Assembly: GCF_000382485.1 (NCBI RefSeq)
Contig: NZ_AORY01000017.1
Span: 1-64,000, forward strand
Direction: 5' to 3'
DNA from: Sphingomonas sp. Mn802worker
GTDB taxonomy: Bacteria; Pseudomonadota; Alphaproteobacteria; Sphingomonadales; Sphingomonadaceae
DNA: 64,000 nt
The stretch's first letter is position 1. Each line of letters opens with the position of its first letter. Below the pieces are notes generated by a model. It saw only the letters and a list, made by a program, of their open reading frames with translations, searched no databases and was not told the origin of the DNA. Below are positions 46,164 to 54,251 of this stretch, piece after piece. A program made the translations under genes and the position numbers.

Positions 46164-47495
46164 GTGTTGAAGTTCGTCGGTAGCGCGCTGGCGCTGGCTT
46201 TCGCGGCGTCGGCGGCGGCGCAGGTTCCGGCAACGGCGCCCGCGCCCGCAGCCGCGTCGGTCGTGACCTACATCCATGCCGGGCAGTTGCTTGACCGCCC
46301 GGGCAGGCCGCCACGCGGGCGTAGCACGATCGTGGTGCAGGACGGTCGCGTGGTTGAGGTGCGCGACGGCTTTGTCGCGCCACCCGCGGGCGCGAAGCTG
46401 GTCGACCTATCGCGCCGCTTCGTGCTGCCCGGCATGACCGACATGCACGTCCATCTGTGGGGGATCGGCGGCGACCCGATGCGCGCGCGGCTGGCCGAGG
46501 CGACGCAGGATCAGGCCGACGACATGATGGTCGCGGTGGTCAACGCGCGCCGCACGCTGGCGGCGGGGTTCACCACCGTACGGGACCTGGGCGGCGACGC
46601 GCGCGGTATCCGTGCGCTGCGCGACGCGGTGGAGCGCGGCGATGTCGAAGGGCCGACGATCGTCAATGCGGGGCAGATGATCTCGGTAACGGGCGGGCAC
46701 GGTGACGGTACCAACGGCTTGGGCGAAAGCTTCGCCGACGCGGTCCACGCGCATCAGATAAACGTGTGCGACGGCCCCGACGATTGCCGCCGTGCGGTGC
46801 GCCAGCAGGTCGGATTGGGCGCGCAGGTGATCAAGTTCGCCGCGACTGGCGGCGTGCTGTCGAACGTGTCGGGCGGGCTGGGCCGTGCGATGACGCCCGA
46901 GGAGATGCGCGCGATCGTCGAGACTGCGCATGCGCTGGGGCGCAAGGCGACCGCGCACAGCCACGCGGCGGAGGGGACGAAGGCGGCGCTGGAAGCGGGC
47001 TGCGACTCGATCGAGCACGCCAGCTACCTCGACGACGAGACGATCCGGCTGTTCAAGGCGAAGGGCGCGTATCTGGTGCCAACCGAGATCGCGCCGGTCG
47101 CCGCGCTCGCGCAGGCGCGATCGGGCGCGCTGCCGCCCGCGACGATCCCGAAGGCGGAGGCCGCGGCGGCGGCGATGCACGCCAACCACAAGAAAGCGTG
47201 GGCGGCGGGCGTCAAGTTCGCCTTCGGCACCGACACCGGCGTGTCCAAGCACGGCGATAACGCGACCGAGTTCGCCTATCTGATCGATCTCGGCATGACC
47301 CCGGCGCAGGCGATCGCGAGCGCGACGGTGGCGGCGGCCGACCTGCTCGGCCGTGACGACATCGGCACGCTGGAGCCGGGCAGACGCGCCGACGTGATCG
47401 CCGTGACGGGATCGCCGCTGGAGGACGTGCGGCGGCTGGAGCATGTCGATTTCGTGATGCACCGTGGGCAGATCGCCAAACCGGTCGTCGACTAA
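46164..47495 (+). CDS. Secreted amidohydrolase family protein
   Basis: 443 residues with a signal peptide (about 1-19, AASAAAQ). Amidohydrolase superfamily, prolidase/imidazolonepropionase-like group: metal ligands HVH in TDMHVHLWG, the bridging Lys in VIKFAATGG, His in THSHAAEGT-like HSHAAEG and IEHASYLDD, Asp in FGTDTGVSKHG. Probably hydrolyses dipeptides or cyclic amides in the periplasm; substrate unknown. GTG start at 46164. Confidence 0.9.
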   Translation: MLKFVGSALALAFAASAAAQVPATAPAPAAASVVTYIHAGQLLDRPGRPPRGRSTIVVQDGRVVEVRDGFVAPPAGAKLVDLSRRFVLPGMTDMHVHLWGIGGDPMRARLAEATQDQADDMMVAVVNARRTLAAGFTTVRDLGGDARGIRALRDAVERGDVEGPTIVNAGQMISVTGGHGDGTNGLGESFADAVHAHQINVCDGPDDCRRAVRQQVGLGAQVIKFAATGGVLSNVSGGLGRAMTPEEMRAIVETAHALGRKATAHSHAAEGTKAALEAGCDSIEHASYLDDETIRLFKAKGAYLVPTEIAPVAALAQARSGALPPATIPKAEAAAAAMHANHKKAWAAGVKFAFGTDTGVSKHGDNATEFAYLIDLGMTPAQAIASATVAAADLLGRDDIGTLEPGRRADVIAVTGSPLEDVRRLEHVDFVMHRGQIAKPVVD

Positions 47496-47619
47496 CGCTT
47501 GAGCGCGGGCGCGGCGTCCACTAGGTGCCGCGCCCACACCCATCAGGGTTAACCGGCCGAACCCCGCCTGCGCGCACGCGCGGCAGGGCGCGCGGCCTAT
47601 TCTTTCAAGGGACGAGACA

Positions 47620-47886
47620 ATGGCTGAAGAGCGGGGCGAGGGCATGGGTGGCGGTCAGGTCGCAGCGGACGAGCTGCGGCTGCTGATCGAACGCGCCGAG
47701 CGGCTAGAGGAAGAGAAGAAGGGTATCCAGGACGACATCAAGGACGTCATGTCGGAGGCGAAGAGCCGCGGCTACGACCCCAAGGCGATCCGTAAGATCA
47801 TGTCGATCCGCAAGAAGAAGCGCGAAGAGTATCAGGAAGAGGAAGCGATCCTCGAAGTGTACATGCAGGCGCTGGGCATGATCTGA
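47620..47886 (+). CDS. gapR: GapR-family nucleoid-associated protein (DUF2312)
   Basis: 88 residues. The helical DUF2312 core is almost the whole protein: [57 protein letters not shown]. In Caulobacter GapR binds overtwisted DNA ahead of replication and transcription complexes and aids topoisomerases. Its N-terminal 14 residues are Gly-rich. ATG at 47620 with AAGGGACGAG upstream. Confidence 0.9.
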   Translation: MAEERGEGMGGGQVAADELRLLIERAERLEEEKKGIQDDIKDVMSEAKSRGYDPKAIRKIMSIRKKKREEYQEEEAILEVYMQALGMI

Positions 47887-47934
47887 TCGCCCCGACGTGC
47901 GCTCCTCGGCTGGGGCGTTTGCAGGGAACGAAGC

Positions 47935-47962
47935 GGCGGCGCGTGAACGATCACGTGCCGCC
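47935..47962. terminator. Bidirectional hairpin between gapR and the ATPase gene
   Basis: GGCGGCGCGTGA, loop ACGA, TCACGTGCCGCC: 12-bp stem with one G-U pair, between two convergent genes and 48 bases after the gapR stop. No T-tract. Confidence 0.55.
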
Positions 47963-47972
47963 GTTCGCGTTT

Positions 47973-49436
47973 CTACGCCGCCTCAGCCGAGGCGGTGGTC
48001 CAGCCGAGATGCGGGATGGTGATCGAGCGCTTGCCCGACAGGTCGACGCGGCTGACGAACAATTCGCGGCTCTCGATATAACCGATCAGGCGGCGGACGC
48101 GGCCGAGCGAGCTGGTGCCGTAGGTGTGCGCCAGCTGCTCGTCGGACGGGCACGGTTCGCCCTCGCGCGCGGCGCGGGCGACGAGCAGGAACGCGCCCAT
48201 CATATCCTCGGGCAGCGTGTCGGCGAGGCGCAGCGCGTCGGCCCATTCCTCCGCGCGCACGTCGAAGATGCCCGCGCGTGCGCAGCTCAAGCGCCGGGTG
48301 AAAGCGGTCAGGTCCATCGCCGGCCGCGCGAGCCCCGCCATGCGGCAGCGGACCTGGAAATCCTGGAACAGGACGGAGGCCGGTCGCCCGAACGCCTCTG
48401 GATCGGCGACGACCCCGCGCAATGCCTCGGCGTAGATCGCCTCGACCTCGTCCTCGCTGCGTTCGGGCTGCGCGGTCGCGGCGACGCTGGCGGCGGGGCT
48501 GCGCGACAGGTCGGATGCGACTTCGTTGGCGGGCACGCGGCGCGGGCGGGGAACGTGCGCCATCGGCAGCTCGGGCGCGTCGACCACGGGTTCGACGATC
48601 AGGTCGGCGAGTTCGAGCGGGCGGGCGTCGGGCAGCGGCACGAGCTTGGGGCTGGAGGAGCGCGCCGAGGTCTCGACCTCACCGATCCGCACACTGACCG
48701 GGCGGCGCGAGACCGCGGGGCCGAGCGCCATGAAGGTACCGCGCGGCAGGTCGCGGATCGCCTCCGCCTGTCGCCGCTCCATGCCGAGCAGGTCGGCGGC
48801 GCGCGCCATGTCGATGTCGAGGAAGGTGCGCCCCATCAGGAAGTTCGACGCCTCCGCCGCGACGTTCTTGGCAAGCTTCGCCAGCCGCTGCGTCGCGATC
48901 ACCCCGGCAAGGCCGCGCTTGCGTCCGCGACACATCAGGTTGGTCATCGCCGACAGCGATGCGCGGCGCACGTCCTCCGCGACCTCGCCGCCGGTGGTCG
49001 GCGCGAACAATTGCGCCTCATCGACGACGACGAGTGCGGGATACCAGTGCTCGCGCGGCGCATCGAACAGCGCGGACAGGAAGGCGGCGGCGCAGCGCAT
49101 CTGCCCCTCGGCCTCCAGCCCCTCAAGGCTCAGCACGACGGAGGTGCGGTGCGCGCGCAGGCGCCCGGCGAAACGCTCGATCTCGGGCACCGAATAATCC
49201 GCCGCCTCGATCGCGACGTGGCCGTAGGCACCCGACAGCGTGACGAAATCGCCCTCGGGATCGATCACCACCTGCTGCACCTGACCCGCCGAGCGTTCGA
49301 GCAGGCGGCGCAGCAGGTGCGACTTTCCCGAGCCCGAATTGCCCTGCACGAGCAGGCGGGTCGCCAGCAATTCCTCAAGGTCCATCGCGACCGCCGAGCC
49401 ACGCTCGTCGAGCCCCATGTCCACGCTTACCGTCAT
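47973..49436 (-). CDS. Second HerA-like ATPase (DUF87 type)
   Basis: 487 residues. Walker A GNSGSGKSHLLRR at about 32-40; Walker B LVVVDEAQLFAP near 148-159; ATQRLAKLAKNVAAEA is a sensor segment. After the ATPase core there is a variable linker and a C-terminal region with a winged-helix look (CPSDEQLAHTYGTSSLGRV, RRLIGYIESRELFV). A role in DNA translocation or repair is inferred from HerA similarity. ATG at 49436 (MTVSVDMGLDERG); the frame opens further up to 49493. Divergent from yebC. Confidence 0.85.
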   Translation of the reverse strand: MTVSVDMGLDERGSAVAMDLEELLATRLLVQGNSGSGKSHLLRRLLERSAGQVQQVVIDPEGDFVTLSGAYGHVAIEAADYSVPEIERFAGRLRAHRTSVVLSLEGLEAEGQMRCAAAFLSALFDAPREHWYPALVVVDEAQLFAPTTGGEVAEDVRRASLSAMTNLMCRGRKRGLAGVIATQRLAKLAKNVAAEASNFLMGRTFLDIDMARAADLLGMERRQAEAIRDLPRGTFMALGPAVSRRPVSVRIGEVETSARSSSPKLVPLPDARPLELADLIVEPVVDAPELPMAHVPRPRRVPANEVASDLSRSPAASVAATAQPERSEDEVEAIYAEALRGVVADPEAFGRPASVLFQDFQVRCRMAGLARPAMDLTAFTRRLSCARAGIFDVRAEEWADALRLADTLPEDMMGAFLLVARAAREGEPCPSDEQLAHTYGTSSLGRVRRLIGYIESRELFVSRVDLSGKRSITIPHLGWTTASAEAA

Positions 49437-49554
49437 GTGGCCGCCTGTGCCCGGCGCGTGTGGCGGGAGCAAGGCCGCGACTCGGGTGGGCATGGTTGAG
49501 CGAACAGGCGCGCCGCTCTAAGGACCGCACAACGCTTCAGTTTGCAGGGTTACG

Positions 49555-50298
49555 ATGGCCGGCCATTCCAAGTTCAAGAACATCATGCATCGCAAGGGCG
49601 CGCAGGATAAGAAGCGCTCCAGCATGTTCTCCAAGCTTTCCCGCGAAATCACCGTGGCGGCGAAGATGGGCCTGCCCGACCCCGACATGAACCCGCGCCT
49701 GCGCGCCGCGATCGCCGCGGCCAAGGCGCAGTCGATGCCGAAGGACAACATCCAGCGCTCGATCGACAAGGCGTCGAAGGGCGACACCGAGAGCTACGAG
49801 GAAATCCGCTACGAAGGGTTCGGCCCCGGCGGCGTGTCGCTGATCATCGAGGCGCTGACCGACAATCGCAACCGCACCGCGACCAACGTGCGGACCGCGG
49901 TGTCGAAGAACGGCGGCAATCTGGGTACCGCGGGCTCGGTCAGCCACGGCTTCGACCGCGTCGGGCTCATCAGCTATCCGGCGAGCGCGGGTGACGCCGA
50001 CACGGTGTTCGAGGCCGCGCTGGAGGCGGGCGCGGAGGACGTCACCTCGGGCGAGGATGGCCACGAGATCTGGACCGCGGTCGGCGACCTGCACGAGGTC
50101 GCCAAGGCGCTGGAGCCAGTGCTGGGCGAATCGACCGGCGCGAAGCTGGCGTGGCGGCCGCAGACCAATGTCGAGGTCGGCGAGGGCGATGCGGCGACGC
50201 TGTTCAAGCTGATCGACACGCTCGACGACGACGACGACGTGCAGCAGGTGTGGGGCAATTACGAGGTGTCCGACGCCGTGATGGAGAAGCTCGGCTGA
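49555..50298 (+). CDS. yebC: YebC/PmpR family regulator
   Basis: 247 residues. [55 protein letters not shown] and the C-terminal acidic [22 protein letters not shown] are diagnostic. Family members act as transcription regulators or, as more recent work indicates, as translation factors that relieve ribosome stalling at proline stretches. It precedes ruvC as in many bacteria and overlaps its proposed start. Confidence 0.95.
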   Translation: MAGHSKFKNIMHRKGAQDKKRSSMFSKLSREITVAAKMGLPDPDMNPRLRAAIAAAKAQSMPKDNIQRSIDKASKGDTESYEEIRYEGFGPGGVSLIIEALTDNRNRTATNVRTAVSKNGGNLGTAGSVSHGFDRVGLISYPASAGDADTVFEAALEAGAEDVTSGEDGHEIWTAVGDLHEVAKALEPVLGESTGAKLAWRPQTNVEVGEGDAATLFKLIDTLDDDDDVQQVWGNYEVSDAVMEKLG

Positions 50299-50813
50299 CC
50301 AAGCCTCTGATCATTCTCGGCATGGACCCGGGGCTCGGCACGACGGGGTGGGGCGTGATCCGGGCCGAGGGCAACCGGCTGACCCACGTCGCCAACGGGC
50401 AGATCAAGACCGACACGACGATGCCGCTCGCTAGGCGGCTGTGGAATCTCCATTCCGCGCTGATCGACGTGATCCGCGCGGAGAAGCCCGACAGTTCGGC
50501 GGTCGAGGAGGTGCTGGGCAACAGCAACGCGCAGTCGACGCTGAAGCTGGGGCAGGCGCGCGGCGCGGTGCTGCTCGCCGCCGCCGCCTCGGGGCTGATC
50601 GTCGGGGAATATCACCCCAGCGCGGTCAAGAAGGCGGTGGTCGGCACGGGCGGTGCTGAAAAGCGCCAGATCCAGGCGATGCTCGGCCACCTGCTGCCGG
50701 GCGCGAAGCTGTCGGGGCCCGATGCTGCCGACGCACTGGCGGTCGCGATCACGCACGCGCACCATCTGGCGAGCGCGGAAGGAATGATGCGGCGCGCGCG
50801 GGTGATGGCGTAG
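50295..50813 (+). CDS. ruvC: Holliday junction resolvase RuvC, probable CTG start
   Basis: 172 residues from CTG 50295. It cuts Holliday junctions made by RuvAB. Catalytic acidic residues: Asp in LGMDPGLG, Glu in [13 protein letters not shown], and Asp residues in [14 protein letters not shown]. The first in-frame ATG (50322) falls at GMDPG and would remove the first beta-strand (LIILG) including the residues before the catalytic Asp. CTG at 50295 gives [13 protein letters not shown], overlaps the yebC stop as CTGA, and has GGAGAAG 6 bases upstream. No GTG or TTG is available nearby. Confidence 0.85.
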   Translation: MTKPLIILGMDPGLGTTGWGVIRAEGNRLTHVANGQIKTDTTMPLARRLWNLHSALIDVIRAEKPDSSAVEEVLGNSNAQSTLKLGQARGAVLLAAAASGLIVGEYHPSAVKKAVVGTGGAEKRQIQAMLGHLLPGAKLSGPDAADALAVAITHAHHLASAEGMMRRARVMA

Positions 50814-50898
50814 GGATTGACGGGCGACATTTGCCCTCCCGCTGCCTGCACGTTCCTGTTAGGTTCCGCCGCATGACCTTGCACCGGCCAACTATCCG

Positions 50899-51495
50899 AT
50901 GATCGCGCACCTGAAGGGCCGGCTGGAATCGACCGGGGTCGACCACGCGGTGATCGATGTCGGCGGGGTCGGTTATCTCGTCGGCGCGTCGGCGCGGACG
51001 CTTGCGGCGGTGGGGCCTGTTGGGGAGGCATGCGTGCTGCATACCGACCTGCTCGTCGGCGAGGATTTCCTTCGGTTGGTGGGCTTTGCGACCGCGGCGG
51101 AGCGTGACTGGTTCCGGCTGCTGACCGGCGTGCAGGGAGTCGGCGCGCGCGTCGCGCTCGCGATCCTCTCGGCCTTGGAGCCGAACGACATCAGCCGCGC
51201 GGTGATGGCGCAGGACAAGGCGACGGTCGCGCGCGCCAACGGCGTCGGGCCCAAGTTGGCCGAGCGGATCGTGCGCGAGTTGAAGGACAAGGTCGGCGGC
51301 ATCGCGATCGGTCCGTCGGCGGCGGCGCAGGTCGTGCCGGTCGGCGCGGGCGCGGACGCAGTGTCGGCATTGCTCAACCTCGGCTTCCGTCCCGCCGAGG
51401 CGAGTGCGGCGGTGGCCGCGGCGGAGGAGGAATTGGGCGACACCGCGACGCTCGACGCGCTGGTGCGGCTGGCGCTCAGGAAGGCGGCGAAGTGA
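50899..51495 (+). CDS. ruvA: Holliday junction DNA helicase subunit RuvA
   Basis: 198 residues. N-terminal OB fold ([34 protein letters not shown]), two helix-hairpin-helix motifs ([38 protein letters not shown]), and the C-terminal domain III that contacts RuvB ([21 protein letters not shown]). It binds four-way junctions and loads RuvB. Overlaps the HAD gene by 4 bases. Confidence 0.96.
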   Translation: MIAHLKGRLESTGVDHAVIDVGGVGYLVGASARTLAAVGPVGEACVLHTDLLVGEDFLRLVGFATAAERDWFRLLTGVQGVGARVALAILSALEPNDISRAVMAQDKATVARANGVGPKLAERIVRELKDKVGGIAIGPSAAAQVVPVGAGADAVSALLNLGFRPAEASAAVAAAEEELGDTATLDALVRLALRKAAK

Positions 51496-52229
51496 GGCGG
51501 CCCCCGACGAAAAGACCGCGGGCCTTCGGCTTTGACGTGTTCGGGACCGTCGTCGACTGGCGCACGAGCATCGCGCGCGAGAGTGCGGGATTTCTCGCGA
51601 CGATCGGGCGCGGTGACCTTGATGCCGGGCATTTCGCCGACGCGTGGCGTTCGCGCTATCAGCCAGCGATGGCGAGGGTGCGCGATGGGCAGCGCGCGTT
51701 CGTCATTCTCGACGTGCTTCACCGTGAGATGCTGGTCGATCTGCTCGGGCGGCACGGCGTCGACGTGGATGCGCTCGACCCGGCGCTGGTGACGGAATGG
51801 TCGCACGCGTGGCACCGGCTAGATCCCTGGCCCGACGCGGTCGCGGCGCTGGCGCGGCTGCGCGCGCTCGCGCCGGTCGTCACGCTGTCGAACGGCAATG
51901 TGTCGCTGATGATCGAACTGTCGCGGCGGGCGGGGCTCGAGTGGGATGCGATCCTGGGGGCCGAGCACGCGCGCGCGTTCAAGCCGGCGCGCGAGGTGTA
52001 CCTTGCGACCGCGGCAGCGTGCGGGGTCGCGCCGGGCGACTTCTGCCTCGTCGCCGCGCACCACAGCGATCTGGCGGCGGCGAGGAAGGCCGGACTGATG
52101 ACCGCGTACATCGACCGGCCGATGGAGTATGGCGGCGCGCCCGCCCCCGACCGCGATCAGCGGCAGGACTGGGATTACGAGGCCGACAGCCTCACCGCGC
52201 TCGCCGCGCAACTGGAAGCATCGACGTGA
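51492..52229 (+). CDS. Haloacid dehalogenase type II family hydrolase
   Basis: 245 residues. HAD fold: nucleophile Asp in [13 protein letters not shown], Thr/Ser motif [11 protein letters not shown], Lys of [12 protein letters not shown], and a modified last motif ([18 protein letters not shown]). The L-2-haloacid dehalogenase subgroup is suggested by [15 protein letters not shown] start overlaps the ruvA stop and its own stop overlaps the ruvB start, so it is embedded in the ruv cluster. Substrate unknown; no role in recombination is known for this family. Confidence 0.88.
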   Translation: MRRPPTKRPRAFGFDVFGTVVDWRTSIARESAGFLATIGRGDLDAGHFADAWRSRYQPAMARVRDGQRAFVILDVLHREMLVDLLGRHGVDVDALDPALVTEWSHAWHRLDPWPDAVAALARLRALAPVVTLSNGNVSLMIELSRRAGLEWDAILGAEHARAFKPAREVYLATAAACGVAPGDFCLVAAHHSDLAAARKAGLMTAYIDRPMEYGGAPAPDRDQRQDWDYEADSLTALAAQLEAST

Positions 52230-53248
52230 CCGACACCGAACGCCTGCTCACGCCCGCGCGGCGGCCCGAGGACGTCGACGCGGCGCTGCGACCGCGCAGC
52301 CTCGACGATTTCGTCGGGCAGAAGGCCGCGCGCGAGAATTTGCGCGTGTTCATCGATGCGGCGCGCGGGCGCGGCGACGCGCTCGACCACGTGCTGTTCT
52401 TCGGCCCGCCGGGTCTGGGCAAGACGACGCTGGCGCAAATCGTCGCGCGCGAGATGGGCGTGGGGTTCCGCGCCACGAGCGGCCCGGTCATCGCCAAGTC
52501 GGGCGACCTCGCCGCGCTGCTCACCAATCTCGAGGACGGCGACGTGCTGTTCATCGACGAGATTCACCGCTTGCAGCCGGCGGTCGAGGAAGTGTTGTAC
52601 CCCGCGATGGAGGACCGTGCGCTCGACCTGATGATCGGCGAGGGGCCGTCGGCGCGGAGCGTGCGGATCGACCTGCCGCGCTTTACCTTGGTGGGCGCGA
52701 CGACGCGGCAGGGATTGCTGACGACGCCGTTGCGCGACCGCTTCGGTATTCCGCTTCGCTTACAATTCTACTCGGTCGAGGAACTGACACGCGTGGTGAC
52801 GCGCGCGGCGGGGCTGCTCGACATGGCGATCGCGTCGGACGGCGCGGCCGAGGTCGCGCGGCGCTCGCGCGGTACGCCGCGGATCGCGGGACGGCTACTG
52901 CGCCGCGTGCGCGATTTCGCGAGCGTCGCAGGCGTGGCGGTGGTCGATGCGGGCGCGGCCGATCGCGCGCTCAACCGGCTGGAGGTCGATCAGCTGGGGC
53001 TCGACGCGATGGACCGGCGCTACCTCCACATGATCGCGGACGTGTACCGCGGTGGGCCGGTGGGGGTCGAAACGCTCGCCGCCGGCCTGTCCGAGCCGCG
53101 TGACACGATCGAGGAGGTGATCGAGCCGTATCTGATCCAGCTCGGCCTCGTCGCGCGTACGGCGCGCGGGCGCGTGCTGAACGCGGGCGGGTGGAAGCAT
53201 CTGGGCCTCAACCCGCCGGCGGGAAGCCAGGACGAGCTGTTCGGCTGA
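52226..53248 (+). CDS. ruvB: Holliday junction branch migration ATPase RuvB
   Basis: 340 residues. AAA+ motor: Walker [12 protein letters not shown], Walker B FIDEIHRL, sensor GATTRQGLL, and a winged-helix C-terminal domain ([36 protein letters not shown]). GTG start at 52226 overlaps the HAD stop (GTGA). Last gene of yebC-ruvC-ruvA-HAD-ruvB. Confidence 0.97.
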   Translation: MTDTERLLTPARRPEDVDAALRPRSLDDFVGQKAARENLRVFIDAARGRGDALDHVLFFGPPGLGKTTLAQIVAREMGVGFRATSGPVIAKSGDLAALLTNLEDGDVLFIDEIHRLQPAVEEVLYPAMEDRALDLMIGEGPSARSVRIDLPRFTLVGATTRQGLLTTPLRDRFGIPLRLQFYSVEELTRVVTRAAGLLDMAIASDGAAEVARRSRGTPRIAGRLLRRVRDFASVAGVAVVDAGAADRALNRLEVDQLGLDAMDRRYLHMIADVYRGGPVGVETLAAGLSEPRDTIEEVIEPYLIQLGLVARTARGRVLNAGGWKHLGLNPPAGSQDELFG

Positions 53249-53252
53249 CGCC

Positions 53253-53708
53253 TCAGTCGGCGTCGTAGCGGCGCGCGAAGCCGTTGTCGGACATCAGCAG
53301 GTAGCGCACCGCGTCGACCAGCGCCCACGGTCCGGTCACCAGCAGGCCGACGACGGTGATCGACAGCCCCAGCATCACGAGCCCAGACCCGGTCCGGCCG
53401 GTGTAGAAACGGTGGATGCCGAGCGTGCCGAGGAAGAACGCGAGCAGCGCGGCGACGATGCGGCTGCGGTCGCGGCGGACGCGGGTCGAAACGGGAGTGG
53501 GGGCATAAGCGGCGAGCGCGCCTTGCCCCGGCAGCGGGAACACGCTGATCGCGTCGCGCCCCGCCACGTCGAAATCGACCTCCATGCCGATGCTCGGCTC
53601 GCCGGCCTGTGCCCAGTCGGCGGGGGTGAAGGTGTAGCGATCGCCGTCGTTCCCTGCGATCACGCCGCGCCCGCTCCGCGTGTCGACACCCAGTATCTGT
53701 CCGCGCAT
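53253..53708 (-). CDS. TM2 domain membrane protein
   Basis: 151 residues. An N-terminal soluble segment (about 1-70, GQILGVDTRSGRGVIAGNDGDRY), resembling a cold-shock-like beta fold, is followed by a TM2 domain with two membrane helices joined by a short loop (IVAALLAFFLGTLGIHRFYTG, LGLSITVVGLLVTGPWALVDA). ATG at 53708 has GAGAGGA upstream. Function unknown; TM2 proteins are widespread. Convergent with ruvB. Confidence 0.8.
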   Translation of the reverse strand: MRGQILGVDTRSGRGVIAGNDGDRYTFTPADWAQAGEPSIGMEVDFDVAGRDAISVFPLPGQGALAAYAPTPVSTRVRRDRSRIVAALLAFFLGTLGIHRFYTGRTGSGLVMLGLSITVVGLLVTGPWALVDAVRYLLMSDNGFARRYDAD

Positions 53709-53781
53709 CAATCCTCTCAGCCAGCCCGGCAACGGGGCTAGCGCATCGCGGCGTCTGTCCGCAAGCGAATGGCCGGTCGCG

Positions 53782-53806
53782 GGAGCAGACGCGGTGCGGC
53801 TGCGTT
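53782..53806 (+). promoter_or_regulatory. Weak EcfG-like promoter candidate
   Basis: GGAGC at 53782-53786, 16 bases, CGTT at 53803-53806, 29 bases before the Lys/Pro-rich gene. One mismatch in the -35 from GGAAC. Listed because spacing and position fit. Confidence 0.25.
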
Positions 53807-53835
53807 GGAGCGGCTGACCCGAAGAGGAAACGCCC

Positions 53836-54171
53836 ATGTCGCACGCGCACACGCCACCGGTACCCAAGGACAACCAGTCGCCCTATCCGCTGCACGAGGC
53901 GCCGCACCCGCATGCTGATGCGAAGCCGGCTGACAAGCCCGCCCCTCATGCTGCGAAGGCGAAGGCAAAGGACGATCATACCCGCGCGCTCGCGATCGGT
54001 GCGGCGGTCGGGGTCGGCGCAGCGGCGCTCGCGCTGGCGGCGGGCGTGTTCCTGCTCGAGGATCGCACCAAGCCGAAGAAGGGCAAGAAGCCGGCGGGAC
54101 ACAAGGCCAAGCCGAAGCCTGCGCCCAAGCCGAAGAAGCCCAAGCCGGCAAAAGACATCGAGCCGGCGTAA
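53836..54171 (+). CDS. Lys/Pro-rich single-pass membrane protein
   Basis: 111 residues. A His/Pro/Lys-rich N-terminal part (about 1-48), one membrane helix (about 51-73, AIGAAVGVGAAALALAAGVFLL), and a Lys/Pro tail (KPKKGKKPAGHKAKPKPAPK). The basic tail could contact DNA, RNA or cell wall polymers; no family recognised. ATG at 53836 has AAGAGGAAA upstream. Confidence 0.65.
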   Translation: MSHAHTPPVPKDNQSPYPLHEAPHPHADAKPADKPAPHAAKAKAKDDHTRALAIGAAVGVGAAALALAAGVFLLEDRTKPKKGKKPAGHKAKPKPAPKPKKPKPAKDIEPA

Positions 54172-54251
54172 GGGCGTGGTAACAAACGTGTCGGTGCCGG
54201 CAACGATATGTTGCGTGGCACCCTCGGCCCCCGTCTGTTAGCCTCCCGCGC

